A stretch of 64,000 nt of DNA from Dysgonomonas sp. Marseille-P4361 (GCF_900343125.1 NZ_OPYL01000001.1:620001-684000), one strand, 5' to 3'; shown: positions 18,296 to 26,667, counted from the first letter of the stretch. Numbers and translations: made by a program. The notes: a model not told the origin generated them from the sequence alone.

Positions 18296-18332
18296 GATTG
18301 TTTCTTTATTAGAAACAATCTCTTTTTCTTTG
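18296..18332 (+). terminator. Terminator of rpsO
   Basis: A perfect 10-bp stem (18296-18305 with 18311-18320) with a 5-base loop and a T-rich tail. It lies only about 22 bases before the argB start, so argB must either use a promoter inside this short space or depend on read-through. Confidence 0.8.
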
Positions 18333-18353
18333 TATATAATTGATTTTTATAGG

Positions 18354-19121
18354 ATGAAAAAACTAACAATAATAAAAGTCGGAGGGAAAATTGTAGAAGA
18401 AGAATCTTCTTTGAAACAATTGCTTGAAGACTTTTCCAAGATCGAAGGATATAAGCTTCTTGTACACGGAGGAGGACGTTCGGCAACAAAACTGGCTGAG
18501 CAATTAGGTATAGAGAGCCGGATGGTGAATGGGCGACGCATTACCGACCGGGAAACTCTCAATGTTGTAACAATGGTTTATGGTGGTCTCGTTAATAAGA
18601 ATATTGTAGCAGGATTGCAGGCATTGGGTGTAAATGCGCTAGGATTGACAGGTGTAGATCTTAATCTGATACGTTCGGAGAAGCGTCCTGTGAAGGAAAT
18701 AGACTATGGATATGTTGGCGATGTAAAAGAGGTGAATGCCGATATATTGGCAATGTTGATCGCTCAAGGTATTGTGCCGATCTTAGCTCCGCTGACACAT
18801 GATAAGCAAGGAAATATATTGAATACAAATGCCGATACAATTGCAGGAGAAACGGCAAAAGCTTTGGCTAAAAAATTTGATGTAAGCCTTATTTTTTGTT
18901 TCGAAAAGAATGGTGTGCTGATGGATGAAAATGACGATGAAAGCGTTATTCCAGAGCTGAGGAAAGAGGATTTTAAACAGCTTGTAGATAAAGGTGTTAT
19001 TCAAGGAGGGATGATTCCAAAACTAGAAAATGCTTTCGAGGCTGTCGATCTCGGGGTGAAAGAAGTTGTAATAACAAAGGCAACTCAGATAGGTACAGGA
19101 AAAGGGACTTATATTTGCTAA
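18354..19121 (+). CDS. argB: Acetylglutamate kinase (amino-acid kinase family)
   Basis: 255 residues from the ATG at 18354; an upstream in-frame start would add eight residues read from the terminator tail. The glycine-rich KVGGK and LVHGGGRS loops, the NGRRITD segment, the NTNADTIAG motif and the EVVITKATQIGTG ending are all characteristic of ArgB. It phosphorylates N-acetylglutamate in arginine synthesis. In some Bacteroidales the pathway uses N-succinyl intermediates, and I cannot tell which acyl group this enzyme prefers. It stands alone, bracketed by terminators, with no other arg gene in the window. Confidence 0.92.
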   Translation: MKKLTIIKVGGKIVEEESSLKQLLEDFSKIEGYKLLVHGGGRSATKLAEQLGIESRMVNGRRITDRETLNVVTMVYGGLVNKNIVAGLQALGVNALGLTGVDLNLIRSEKRPVKEIDYGYVGDVKEVNADILAMLIAQGIVPILAPLTHDKQGNILNTNADTIAGETAKALAKKFDVSLIFCFEKNGVLMDENDDESVIPELRKEDFKQLVDKGVIQGGMIPKLENAFEAVDLGVKEVVITKATQIGTGKGTYIC

Positions 19122-19140
19122 AAAGAACAGAAAATATAGA

Positions 19141-19176
19141 AAAGGACATCTAGCTTTGGGCGGATGTCCTTTTTTT
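19141..19176 (+). terminator. Terminator of argB
   Basis: A 10-bp stem (19141-19150 with 19163-19172) and 12-base loop, followed by a run of T. Confidence 0.8.
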
Positions 19177-19586
19177 ATTATCAAAACACAAACTGAACGA
19201 CTACTTGTCAAAACGATTCTAAGAAATAATACCCCAATATTGTTCATCCTATTTTCATAAGTGTTTTTTGATACTATATTGCTAATTGTTATAATATGAC
19301 ATAATGAGCGTTTTGAGCTATTCTAAAAATCACATCATTAATATTTCTACACATCTTCCTAGTATTTGATAAACATATTTAAATTTTAACTATAGTTATG
19401 TTTGTTGATTTTTTTCAATATGTTTTATTTTTGCAAAAATAAATAGATATATGATTTTATTTATAGCAATAATCAATCATAAATATATAAAATGAAGCGT
19501 TTGTGAATCTATATGTGTTTAATAATAATATTTCTAGTATGATTTTATGTTTGGGTTAAGTATCAAATAATTAATTAATTGAATGT
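19177..19586 (+). other. 410-base AT-rich gene-free leader and promoter region before the PII gene
   Basis: No coding frame of interest is seen. A promoter can be read at 19401-19433: TTTG (19401-19404), a 21-base spacer and a -7 box TATTTTTG (19426-19433). This would give an untranslated leader of about 146 bases to the PII start at 19587, long for this window. The 200 bases upstream of the promoter show no clear hairpin and may hold nitrogen-related binding sites that I cannot identify. Confidence 0.45.
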
Positions 19587-19943
19587 ATGAAAAAGATTGA
19601 AGCGATTATTCGTAAATCCAGATTTCAGGAGGTACAAGAGGCATTGCATGATGCCGACATTAACTTCTTGTCATGGTGGGATGTAAAAGGGAAAGGAGAT
19701 GCAAAGCAGGGGCTTATATTTAGAGGTGTGGCATATGATATAAGCGCTATTGACCGAATATTTATTTCGTTTGTAGTGCGTGATAAAAATCTTGAAAAGT
19801 CAATTGAAGCAATACAGAAATCTGCATATACAGGTGAAAGTGGAGATGGAAGAATCTTTATATCGAGTGTAGAGCAGTCTATAAGGATACGCACAGGAGA
19901 TAGAGATGATGAATCTTTATACAATGAGAGCGAAGAAATGTAA
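19587..19943 (+). CDS. PII nitrogen regulatory protein (GlnB/GlnK family)
   Basis: 118 residues. It has the MKKIEAIIRKS opening, the T-loop (residues about 35-53) ending FRGVAYD, the B-loop TGESGDGRIF and the C-loop IRIRTGDRDDES. The T-loop is one residue shorter than in E. coli GlnB; when aligned, Tyr50 matches the uridylylated Tyr51, while Tyr46 is replaced by Phe45. PII trimers sense 2-oxoglutarate and ATP/ADP. Directly upstream of amtB (27 bases), this one almost certainly plugs the ammonium channel when nitrogen is plentiful, the role of GlnK. I leave the symbol empty because glnB and glnK cannot be separated by sequence alone. Confidence 0.92.
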   Translation: MKKIEAIIRKSRFQEVQEALHDADINFLSWWDVKGKGDAKQGLIFRGVAYDISAIDRIFISFVVRDKNLEKSIEAIQKSAYTGESGDGRIFISSVEQSIRIRTGDRDDESLYNESEEM

Positions 19944-19970
19944 AAACAAACAAAACAGAGTTAATAAGGT

Positions 19971-21392
19971 ATGAAAACGATTTTGGTTATTTTTATAAGT
20001 CTATTTTGCTTCTTGCCAGATTTATCTTCTCAGGAAGTAATTGTCTTATCACAAGATTCTATATCTCAAATTGTGCCGGGAACGTCTCCGGCTACTATCA
20101 AAGAAGCGGAAGTAGTAAAAATCGCACCTGAAGAGTTAAATGTTGGCAATACGGCATGGATGCTGGTTGCAACCATACTTGTCATGTTAATGACTATTCC
20201 AGGGTTAGCATTTTTTTATGGTGGATTAGTCCGTCGTAAAAATGTATTAAGTATTATGATGCAATGTCTTGCTCTGACAGCGATAATTAGCATTATTTGG
20301 GTTGCATTTGGCTATAGTTGGGTTTTTGGAAAAAGTTTTATGGATACTGATAATCCTTTAAGATTCTTTATTGGAGGTTTCGATAAAATATTTCTTAAAG
20401 GAGTAAGTATTCACTCGTTAATAGAAGGTGTCAATATTCCTGAAATACTATTTGCTATGTTTCAGTGTAAATTTGCAATTATAACACCTGCTCTTATGAT
20501 TGGGGCTTTTGCTGAAAGGATTAAATTCTCGGGGTTCCTTTTGTTTAGTGTTTTATGGGCAATAATTGTTTACAACCCTATGGCTCATTGGGTATGGGGC
20601 GGTGGATGGATGCAACAGATGGGAGCTATTGACTTTGCCGGAGGAACTGTAGTTCATGTTAATGCCGGAGTATCGGCTTTAGTTATGGCGATAATGCTTG
20701 GACGTAGAAAAGGATACCGGACAGTTGGTCATCCGATACCTCCTCATAATATTCCTTTTGTAGTATTAGGTACTGCCTTGCTTTGGTTGGGCTGGTTCGG
20801 ATTTAATGCAGGCAGCGGGTTAGCAGCGAATGGATTAGCAGCTAACGCTCTTTTCGTTACTCACTTGGCAACAGCAGTTGCTGCTTTCGTTTGGATGGCG
20901 TTAGAATGGATTATAAACAAGAAACCAACTATAGTAGGCATTTGTACTGGGAGTGTAGCTGGGTTAGTGGCTATCACTCCTGCTGCCGGAACTGTAGATG
21001 TAATAGGAGCATTCTTTATCGGAATAGCATCTTCTCTAGTTTGCTTTTTTATGGTTGCATGGGTAAAACCAAAATTGAAGTATGACGACGCTTTAGATGC
21101 TTTCGGAGTTCATGGTGTAGGAGGTTTTGTCGGAGCAATCTTAACCGGTGTGTTTGCAACGCAATTGGTATCCGGAGAAGGAAGAGTACAAGGAGCATTA
21201 TTTGGCGATTACAATCAATTATGGATACAGTTTGTATGCAATGCTGCCGCTGTAGTATATAGTGCTGTTCTAACACTTGTTTTATTCAAAATTGTGGACA
21301 AATTGGTCGGTCTTCGTGTTTCGAAAGAAAATGAATCAATGGGTCTTGATATTATGGAACATGGGGAGCTTGCTTATAGTGATGATGAATAA
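19971..21392 (+). CDS. amtB: Ammonium channel AmtB
   Basis: 473 residues. A cleavable signal-like N-terminus is followed by a periplasmic stretch (residues about 22-60), then eleven hydrophobic segments from about residue 62 to 445. Amt signatures are visible: PGLAFFYGGLVRRKN, the AHWVWGGGW segment, DFAGGTVVHVNAG with the first pore His, GWFGFNAGSGL, and AFGVHGVGG with the second pore His. It conducts ammonium across the inner membrane and is gated by the PII protein encoded just before it. A strong, possibly bidirectional terminator follows. Confidence 0.95.
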   Translation: MKTILVIFISLFCFLPDLSSQEVIVLSQDSISQIVPGTSPATIKEAEVVKIAPEELNVGNTAWMLVATILVMLMTIPGLAFFYGGLVRRKNVLSIMMQCLALTAIISIIWVAFGYSWVFGKSFMDTDNPLRFFIGGFDKIFLKGVSIHSLIEGVNIPEILFAMFQCKFAIITPALMIGAFAERIKFSGFLLFSVLWAIIVYNPMAHWVWGGGWMQQMGAIDFAGGTVVHVNAGVSALVMAIMLGRRKGYRTVGHPIPPHNIPFVVLGTALLWLGWFGFNAGSGLAANGLAANALFVTHLATAVAAFVWMALEWIINKKPTIVGICTGSVAGLVAITPAAGTVDVIGAFFIGIASSLVCFFMVAWVKPKLKYDDALDAFGVHGVGGFVGAILTGVFATQLVSGEGRVQGALFGDYNQLWIQFVCNAAAVVYSAVLTLVLFKIVDKLVGLRVSKENESMGLDIMEHGELAYSDDE

Positions 21393-21474
21393 AATTGAAT
21401 AAAAAATTGTTAATGTGTACTTTTTAAACAATTTGAAGATCTGAGTTCAGACTTTATAAATAAAAGAGATAAGA

Positions 21475-21516
21475 GCCCTTAAACTCCGCAAGTTTAAGGG
21501 CCTTCTTCTTTGTTCT
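21475..21516 (+). terminator. Terminator between amtB and the convergent GIN-domain gene
   Basis: An 11-bp perfect stem (21475-21485 with 21491-21501), a 5-base loop and a T-rich tail on the plus side. The minus side is also fairly T-rich, so it may serve both converging units. Confidence 0.8.
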
Positions 21517-21541
21517 AATGGCAATGTTTGCTTCTCATCAA

Positions 21542-22249
21542 CTATTTATTTATACTGCCTCCTCCTGATTTTTTAGAGTCAATTGTTTGATAGCTTAGGT
21601 TGCTGATGTAAGCATCTGCCCCACCGCTTGCTTTGACGTTTATGTCTTTTGTTTTGCCCGATAAGGTAAGGTCAGAGCCTCCACTTGCTGATGCATTTAT
21701 CCGATCTGCATCTCTAACATTTATCTCCGCATCACTTCCTCCAGATGTTGTTATATTTAATGTCTGAACATCAAGTTCAGAGATGTCGCAATCTGCACCT
21801 CCCGATATACTGATAGAAGATTCGTCAGCCTTTATTTTTGTGATTTCTATATCAGCTCCTCCCGAAGCAGCTATCTTGAAAGAGTTTTTTGTCTTGATCT
21901 CTTTTGCATAGAAATCGACACCTCCAGACAGATCGATTGCTTGCAGGTCTTTAGATGTTATATATGCTTTAATAGGGGAGCCTTTTTTGAACATGTTATT
22001 CTTTATTCTTTTTATTTCAAGAAGTCCGTTTTTAACAGTGACAGAAATGTCTTTGAGGATATCTTCGTTGGCATCTACCTCTACATAATGTTTATTTCCT
22101 TGTGTATAATAAATATCAATGCCAGACGATGCATCTATTTTGGTGAAGTTTTCGACATTGTACTTCCCTTTATTTGTTTGAGCAGAAGTACTGCAAGAGC
22201 CCATTATAGAGGCTACTAAGGTGCAGATGATAAAGATTTTTGTTTTCAT
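21542..22249 (-). CDS. Head-GIN/DUF2807 beta-repeat lipoprotein
   Basis: 235 residues from the ATG at 22249. A probable lipoprotein signal ends MGSC and is not followed by acidic residues, so it is likely kept on the periplasmic side. The mature part has a NFTKIDASSGIDIYYTQG opening typical of DUF2807, followed by a regular ladder of SGGxD motifs about every 18-20 residues (SGGVD, SGGAD, SGGAD, SGGSD, SGGSD, SGGAD), the pattern expected for turns of a right-handed beta-solenoid. Function unknown. It is the last gene of a sigma/anti-sigma operon, 10 bases after the DUF4097-like gene, suggesting a cell-envelope stress effector. Confidence 0.85.
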   Translation of the reverse strand: MKTKIFIICTLVASIMGSCSTSAQTNKGKYNVENFTKIDASSGIDIYYTQGNKHYVEVDANEDILKDISVTVKNGLLEIKRIKNNMFKKGSPIKAYITSKDLQAIDLSGGVDFYAKEIKTKNSFKIAASGGADIEITKIKADESSISISGGADCDISELDVQTLNITTSGGSDAEINVRDADRINASASGGSDLTLSGKTKDINVKASGGADAYISNLSYQTIDSKKSGGGSINK

Positions 22250-22259
22250 ATTGTATAAT

Positions 22260-23507
22260 TTATCTGATTTTAAAATCGGCATAACTGTTTGTGACATAGA
22301 TTGTGGCAGTTGGGCTCTTCGAGCCTATTTTCCCTTTCTTTCTCACCTTATTATTCTTATCAAGTTGTTCTGTATAGCTTACTTTGTATTGTTTCGAGAT
22401 GCTCATATCTCCATACGAAAGGTCGGTTTCGAAAGAGGCAGACAGATCTTGTGGCAATGTGATTTTCACATCAGCATAGCTCGCCTTTACTTTTATATTC
22501 TTTAGCTTAGTTGATGCATCTCGTATCGAGATATCGCCATATGCTGTGGTGATATCCAAATCGTTGATTAGATTATCTATTGAGACATCAATATATTTAA
22601 TGTTTGCATTCATTGTACCTACCGATTTTATTCTTATATCTCCATAGGCAGAGCTCTTGGTAGTGGTCAAAGATTGTATGTCGCCGAGGTTGTAATCATT
22701 GTAGTTACCTTCCACCTCTATGCTATTGGCTTTCCTTATGCGAATATCCGAGTAAGATGCATTCAAGTTGATATTTTTAGCTTCTTCAATCTTTAGTTCG
22801 CTATATTTCATCTTGATGGGAATAGCGTTGCTTGTAAAAGCTTCGGCTGATAGGTTACTATATGCCAGATCTCCGTTAAACAATCCACTGAATCGATCTA
22901 ATTTTGCACTTCCATATTTCAAATCTATGTTGAGTGTTGTGTTTTTAGGAATGGAAACAATATAATTTATTTTTGCTCTGGTATTATTTCTTCCGGATGA
23001 TGCTGTACTTATTGTCAGTAGCTTGTTGGTAATTTTCGTGTTACATACAGCCTGTTGATTTTTAGTGTCGAAATATTGTATCTCTAAATCAATCTGATTT
23101 GAATTTGTTTCTTTTACTATAATATTGCCATAGCTATGAAAAAACTCTATTTCTGAGACATTTGAGAATGTCCTCTTCTCTGTACGAGTAGGGTTTCTGT
23201 CTTGCTGAGAATTGTTATTAAAAACAGAGATGTTTAAATCATTTCTCAGATTGTTTTTCATGTCCCCAAGATTCTTCTTAAGATCCTCTTTCATCGCTTT
23301 TAGTTGGTCAGAATCGATAAGTGAATTTAGATCGGCCAAATCTTTAGATTTGATATCCTTCTGCATCTTTTGGATATCTTTCTTCAATTGCTTCATGTCA
23401 AGGCTGAAGTCAAATTTTATGCTATCCTGAGCCTTTTCATAGTTCTCAGCTTTTACCTGAAAGGTTGTGAAGCATATTAAAATTAAAAGTGTTATATATT
23501 TTTTCAT
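22260..23507 (-). CDS. Exported DUF4097-like beta-repeat protein with coiled-coil stalk
   Basis: 415 residues from the ATG at 23507; a TTG six codons earlier would overlap the anti-sigma gene. A Sec signal (to about residue 20, FQVKA) is followed by a charged, helical, probably coiled-coil region (about 30-90, repeating KK-D-K-D patterns). Then comes a long beta-strand repeat region (about 110-395) with recurring SYxDIxI, AYGDIRI and SYGDMSI motifs that suggest a beta-solenoid. The protein ends NSYADFKIR. It is the third gene of the ECF operon. I know no proven function for such proteins; surface adhesion or envelope maintenance are guesses. Confidence 0.72.
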   Translation of the reverse strand: MKKYITLLILICFTTFQVKAENYEKAQDSIKFDFSLDMKQLKKDIQKMQKDIKSKDLADLNSLIDSDQLKAMKEDLKKNLGDMKNNLRNDLNISVFNNNSQQDRNPTRTEKRTFSNVSEIEFFHSYGNIIVKETNSNQIDLEIQYFDTKNQQAVCNTKITNKLLTISTASSGRNNTRAKINYIVSIPKNTTLNIDLKYGSAKLDRFSGLFNGDLAYSNLSAEAFTSNAIPIKMKYSELKIEEAKNINLNASYSDIRIRKANSIEVEGNYNDYNLGDIQSLTTTKSSAYGDIRIKSVGTMNANIKYIDVSIDNLINDLDITTAYGDISIRDASTKLKNIKVKASYADVKITLPQDLSASFETDLSYGDMSISKQYKVSYTEQLDKNNKVRKKGKIGSKSPTATIYVTNSYADFKIR

Positions 23508-23518
23508 CGTGGATGTAT

Positions 23519-24070
23519 TTAGCAATTTGTAACTTTTCCTAATTTCTTATTTATATTTTCAAGAGCTTCAATGTTCGCCTTATAGTGTTTTACAAGATAG
23601 CGAATTGCAATTTCTTTATTCTCGTTTTGTTTCATTTCTTGTACAAAGACATTGTTGTTTTCTACAATTTTCTGTAAATCTTCTGATAGCTGCGCTTGGT
23701 TATCAGTTTCTGTATTGGATAGCTTGCACATGATGTCTGCAATGTATTCTTCCATCTGTTGGTTGTAATAATCATTCGTCGCTTGGAATTCGTCTATGCT
23801 GTTTACGTTTTCTATATCTGGTGTTGTTGTACCAATACTCTTAGGTGCATAGAATTTTATTCCGACACCTACAATTAGAGCAATAGATGCAGCAGCAGAA
23901 GCAATCTTGATGAATAGAATTCTTCTCTTACTATTCGTCTCTTTCTTGTTATTGATAATATTCTCCTGCTTGTTTAACAGTGCTTCAAATCGCTTTATAT
24001 GATCTGTTGATGGTTCTTTGTCATCAAACAAATGTCTATTTTTTTCTATATATTCTTTTCTATCTTTCAT
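23519..24070 (-). CDS. Probable membrane-anchored anti-sigma factor
   Basis: 183 residues. Residues 1-50 are cytoplasmic, charged and helical; one membrane segment spans about 51-70 (FIKIASAAASIALIVGVGI); the rest, about 113 residues, lies in the periplasm and is rich in Asn, Gln and Glu. There is no classical zinc-binding anti-sigma His/Cys motif, so identification rests on position, topology and size: it starts 12 bases after an ECF sigma gene. It should hold the sigma factor at the membrane until a periplasmic signal arrives. No FecR-type domain is seen, so the signal differs from the TonB-linked type. Confidence 0.65.
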   Translation of the reverse strand: MKDRKEYIEKNRHLFDDKEPSTDHIKRFEALLNKQENIINNKKETNSKRRILFIKIASAAASIALIVGVGIKFYAPKSIGTTTPDIENVNSIDEFQATNDYYNQQMEEYIADIMCKLSNTETDNQAQLSEDLQKIVENNNVFVQEMKQNENKEIAIRYLVKHYKANIEALENINKKLGKVTNC

Positions 24071-24082
24071 GTTCTCCTCCTT

Positions 24083-24616
24083 TCATATAAGTGCTACTAG
24101 CTTTTGTTTTGCTCTCATGTATTGAATTCGAGCTGTTCCAGGTGCGATGTTCAGTATTTCAGCTATTTCCTCATGGTCATAACCCTCTATCAAGTATAGA
24201 TTGATAATTAATCTACTGCTTTCCGGAAGTTTTTCAATGGCTGTTTTTACTTGTTCTACCTTATTCTGTATTAGCTCCCAATCCAAATCATCATCTGTTT
24301 CTGCTATGTTGTCATAAGCTATATTCTCGTTTAGAGTTATAATGTCCAATTCTTTTTTTCTTAGTTTATCTATTGATGTATTGATTGCAATTCTGACAAG
24401 CCAAGCCTCAAGGGGTATTGAATCTACATATTGATCTAGCTTAGAGAATGCTTTCAAGAAACTTTCCTGCATTGTGTCTTCAGCTTCAAAAGAGTCGCGT
24501 AGTATACGATAGCACGTGTTGTATATCCTTTTGTAAAAAACAGAATACATCTTCATTTGTGCTTTGTGATCGCCTTTTTTGCACAATTCTACTATGTTAG
24601 ACTCAATTTCGATCAT
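24083..24616 (-). CDS. ECF-type RNA polymerase sigma-70 factor
   Basis: 177 residues. Region 2 occupies about 15-85 (FYKRIYNTCYRILRDSFEAEDTMQESF, the core-binding and -10 recognition helix with DxxQ-like DTMQE). Region 4 occupies about 120-172 (LPESSRLIINLYLIEGYDHEEIAEIL, then GTARIQYMRAKQKL, the -35 helix). There is no region 1 or 3, as usual for ECF sigmas. It begins an operon with a putative anti-sigma factor and two exported beta-repeat proteins. A TGTAACA / CGTTACTA pair just upstream looks like a promoter for an ECF sigma, so autoregulation is likely. Confidence 0.92.
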   Translation of the reverse strand: MIEIESNIVELCKKGDHKAQMKMYSVFYKRIYNTCYRILRDSFEAEDTMQESFLKAFSKLDQYVDSIPLEAWLVRIAINTSIDKLRKKELDIITLNENIAYDNIAETDDDLDWELIQNKVEQVKTAIEKLPESSRLIINLYLIEGYDHEEIAEILNIAPGTARIQYMRAKQKLVALI

Positions 24617-24640
24617 TCAATTCAGTTACCCTTTCAATTA

Positions 24641-24670
24641 TAGTAACGAATAAAAAAAAGGAGTGTTACA
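24641..24670 (-). promoter_or_regulatory. Candidate ECF-sigma (autoregulated) promoter
   Basis: On the minus strand, TGTAACA (24664-24670), a 15-base spacer and CGTTACTA (24641-24648) lie 25 bases before the sigma gene start. The -35 with AAC and the -10 with CGT are of ECF type, and no TAnnTTTG box is seen here. Confidence 0.5.
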
Positions 24671-24762
24671 ACTTCGAATAATTATTTTGTAAAATAGGAA
24701 GAATATTCTATCTTGTAAAGAGGAGAGGGGTGTAAGTTTTTTTAATGTATTTGAAAAAAAGA

Positions 24763-26535
24763 TTATGATAGTTCTAATCCAAATTCGTCTTTTAACCTAC
24801 GTAAGCTTTCATTTTCCTCCATCATTAGATTGAACTTCTCGGAAGGAGTAAAAGCTAATTTCTTTTCGTTATCCTGACTTATCCTGACTTGCATCTGTAG
24901 CTGCGTGTTGCGTAGCTTTGCGCGGAGTCGGTAAAGAATTTCCATTTTATTTTCGAGCAAGCGTTGCTCTTGTACAGGATTATTTACAACAACCTCGAAT
25001 GTATTGCCAACGCCATTGTCCAAAAGATTGGGTAGGCAGTTTATCATAGTGTTCTTTAGATGGTGCTCCTCTACTAAGTCTTCGGCATATGCTTTCCATT
25101 CATTGATAAGTTGAAGAGGAGAGAAGCACTCGTTCATAGCTTCCATTGTCGCTTCATGCTTGACTTCTTTTTCTTCTTTCTTTTGCGAAAAAGCAGATAT
25201 GGAAAAACCTAATCCTCCAACATTGACAGCCTGAGATTGCTGAGTGGAAGAAGCCGGTTGTTTAGCTTGTGTAGATGGTCCAGAGCTGACAGCTATTCTT
25301 GGACTCGTTTCGCTTCTTGTCAAATTGGCTGTTTGCTGAACAGGTCGACTTGGTTGAACGACATTTTGAGCAGGTGCTGACTCTTTTGTAAAGATGGGAT
25401 CAATTACCTGCTTTTTTTTTTGATCTTCCGAGCCTGCTTGAGGGGAAGATAATTGACATAGTTTTATGATGGTCAGATCGGAGAGTAGGCGCTTGTTTCT
25501 ACTCAACCGATAATTGAGGTCTGCCTCATTTATTATCTCAATAGCTTTATATAGAAATTCATTGCTGCATTTTTGTGCAGTTTGAATATATCTGTCTCGT
25601 ATTGAGGCTCCAACCTCGAATAGTTCTGCTGTTTTGGGATCTTTACACAATAATAAGTCTCTGAGGTGTGAGGCAATGCCTGTAATGACATTGTTTCCGT
25701 CAAAGCCTTTGCTTAAGATTTCATTTAATATAAGTAGTCCTTCTACAACATTGTTGGTAAGTATAGAGTCAGTCAGTTTGAAGTAATATTCATAATCGAG
25801 AACATTCAGATTGTCTATTACCGCTTTGTATGTAACGTTACCTCCTGTAAAACTTACAACCTGATCGAAAATAGATAATGCATCGCGCATCCCTCCATCG
25901 GCCTTTTGTGCAAGTACGTTTAGGGCTTCTGGCTCTACAGTTACATGTTCCTGATTTGCTACATATTGAAGATGATCTACAGTATCTTTGATTGTGATAC
26001 GACTAAAATCGTAGATCTGACAACGCGAAAGAATTGTAGGAAGAATCTTATGCTTCTCTGTTGTTGCAAGTATAAAAATGGCATGGTGAGGTGGCTCTTC
26101 CAATGTCTTCAAGAAAGCATTGAAAGCTGCTTGTGAGAGCATATGAACCTCGTCAATGATATATACTTTATATTTCCCGATTTGAGGAGGGATCCGCACT
26201 TGCTCTATCAGGGAGCGAATGTCATCAACCGAGTTGTTTGATGCAGCATCCAGCTCATGTATATTAAATGATCGTTGCTCGTTAAAGGCCACACACGATT
26301 CGCACTGATTACAGGCTTCTCCATCTTGTGCGGGGGACAGACAGTTGATTGTTTTGGCAAAAATGCGGGCACAAGTAGTTTTACCTACTCCACGTGGACC
26401 ACAGAATAGATAGGCATGGGCTAATTTCCCCGATGCTATGGCATTCTTTAGTGTAGTGGTAAGTGCTCTTTGCCCAACGACAGAGTTAAATGTCATTGGT
26501 CTGTATTTGCGAGCCGAAACTATATAATTGTCCAT
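24763..26535 (-). CDS. dnaX: DNA polymerase III subunits gamma/tau
   Basis: 590 residues. The AAA+ clamp-loader core has Walker A GPRGVGKTT (residues 46-54), a zinc module with Cys65, Cys75, Cys78 and Cys81, Walker B IIDEVHM near 126, and the SRC sensor (LSRCQIYDF). Domain III ends near residue 360 (LTIIKLCQLSS). A disordered Gln/Ser/Pro linker follows, then a C-terminal tau-type domain (about 475-590). Between them a run of ten A residues encodes Gln372-Lys-Lys-Lys375; a -1 slip gives a stop three codons later and a 378-residue gamma-like protein (see the separate site). A -7 box TAGCTTTG lies upstream. Confidence 0.95.
   Translation of the reverse strand: MDNYIVSARKYRPMTFNSVVGQRALTTTLKNAIASGKLAHAYLFCGPRGVGKTTCARIFAKTINCLSPAQDGEACNQCESCVAFNEQRSFNIHELDAASNNSVDDIRSLIEQVRIPPQIGKYKVYIIDEVHMLSQAAFNAFLKTLEEPPHHAIFILATTEKHKILPTILSRCQIYDFSRITIKDTVDHLQYVANQEHVTVEPEALNVLAQKADGGMRDALSIFDQVVSFTGGNVTYKAVIDNLNVLDYEYYFKLTDSILTNNVVEGLLILNEILSKGFDGNNVITGIASHLRDLLLCKDPKTAELFEVGASIRDRYIQTAQKCSNEFLYKAIEIINEADLNYRLSRNKRLLSDLTIIKLCQLSSPQAGSEDQKKKQVIDPIFTKESAPAQNVVQPSRPVQQTANLTRSETSPRIAVSSGPSTQAKQPASSTQQSQAVNVGGLGFSISAFSQKKEEKEVKHEATMEAMNECFSPLQLINEWKAYAEDLVEEHHLKNTMINCLPNLLDNGVGNTFEVVVNNPVQEQRLLENKMEILYRLRAKLRNTQLQMQVRISQDNEKKLAFTPSEKFNLMMEENESLRRLKDEFGLELS
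25369..25422 (-). promoter_or_regulatory. Probable dnaX frameshift/transcript-slippage site
   Basis: On the coding (minus) strand, ten A residues (25421-25412) end in the heptamer A-AAA-AAG in the same phase as the E. coli dnaX slip site. In the -1 frame the next codons are GCA GGT AAT and then TGA (25402-25400). A 7-bp stem can form between the bases right after the run (25412-25406) and 25375-25369, with a 30-base loop. The product would contain exactly clamp-loader domains I-III. Confidence 0.55.
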
Positions 26536-26559
26536 TCTTTCTTCCCTCTTTTAGCAATA

Positions 26560-26567
26560 CAAAGCTA
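26560..26567 (-). promoter_or_regulatory. Candidate -7 box of dnaX
   Basis: TAGCTTTG on the minus strand fits TAnnTTTG and lies 25 bases before the dnaX start; no -33 TTTG is seen. Confidence 0.4.
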
Positions 26568-26667
26568 TGAAAAAAAACGGAAAGAAAAAATGAGAAACGA
26601 GAGCTAAAAGGCAACCTTTTCAGATGCTATGCGTTATAACTATGATCAATCTTTAAAAACTATCATC

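Noticed and set aside
19587-19943. PII protein apparently lacking the uridylylated Tyr in the T-loop (LIFRG where E. coli has ELYRG)
   Set aside because: On alignment the modified residue is the Tyr of RGAEY (Tyr51), which is kept here as Tyr50 with a one-residue deletion earlier in the loop. Only the non-essential Tyr46 is changed to Phe.
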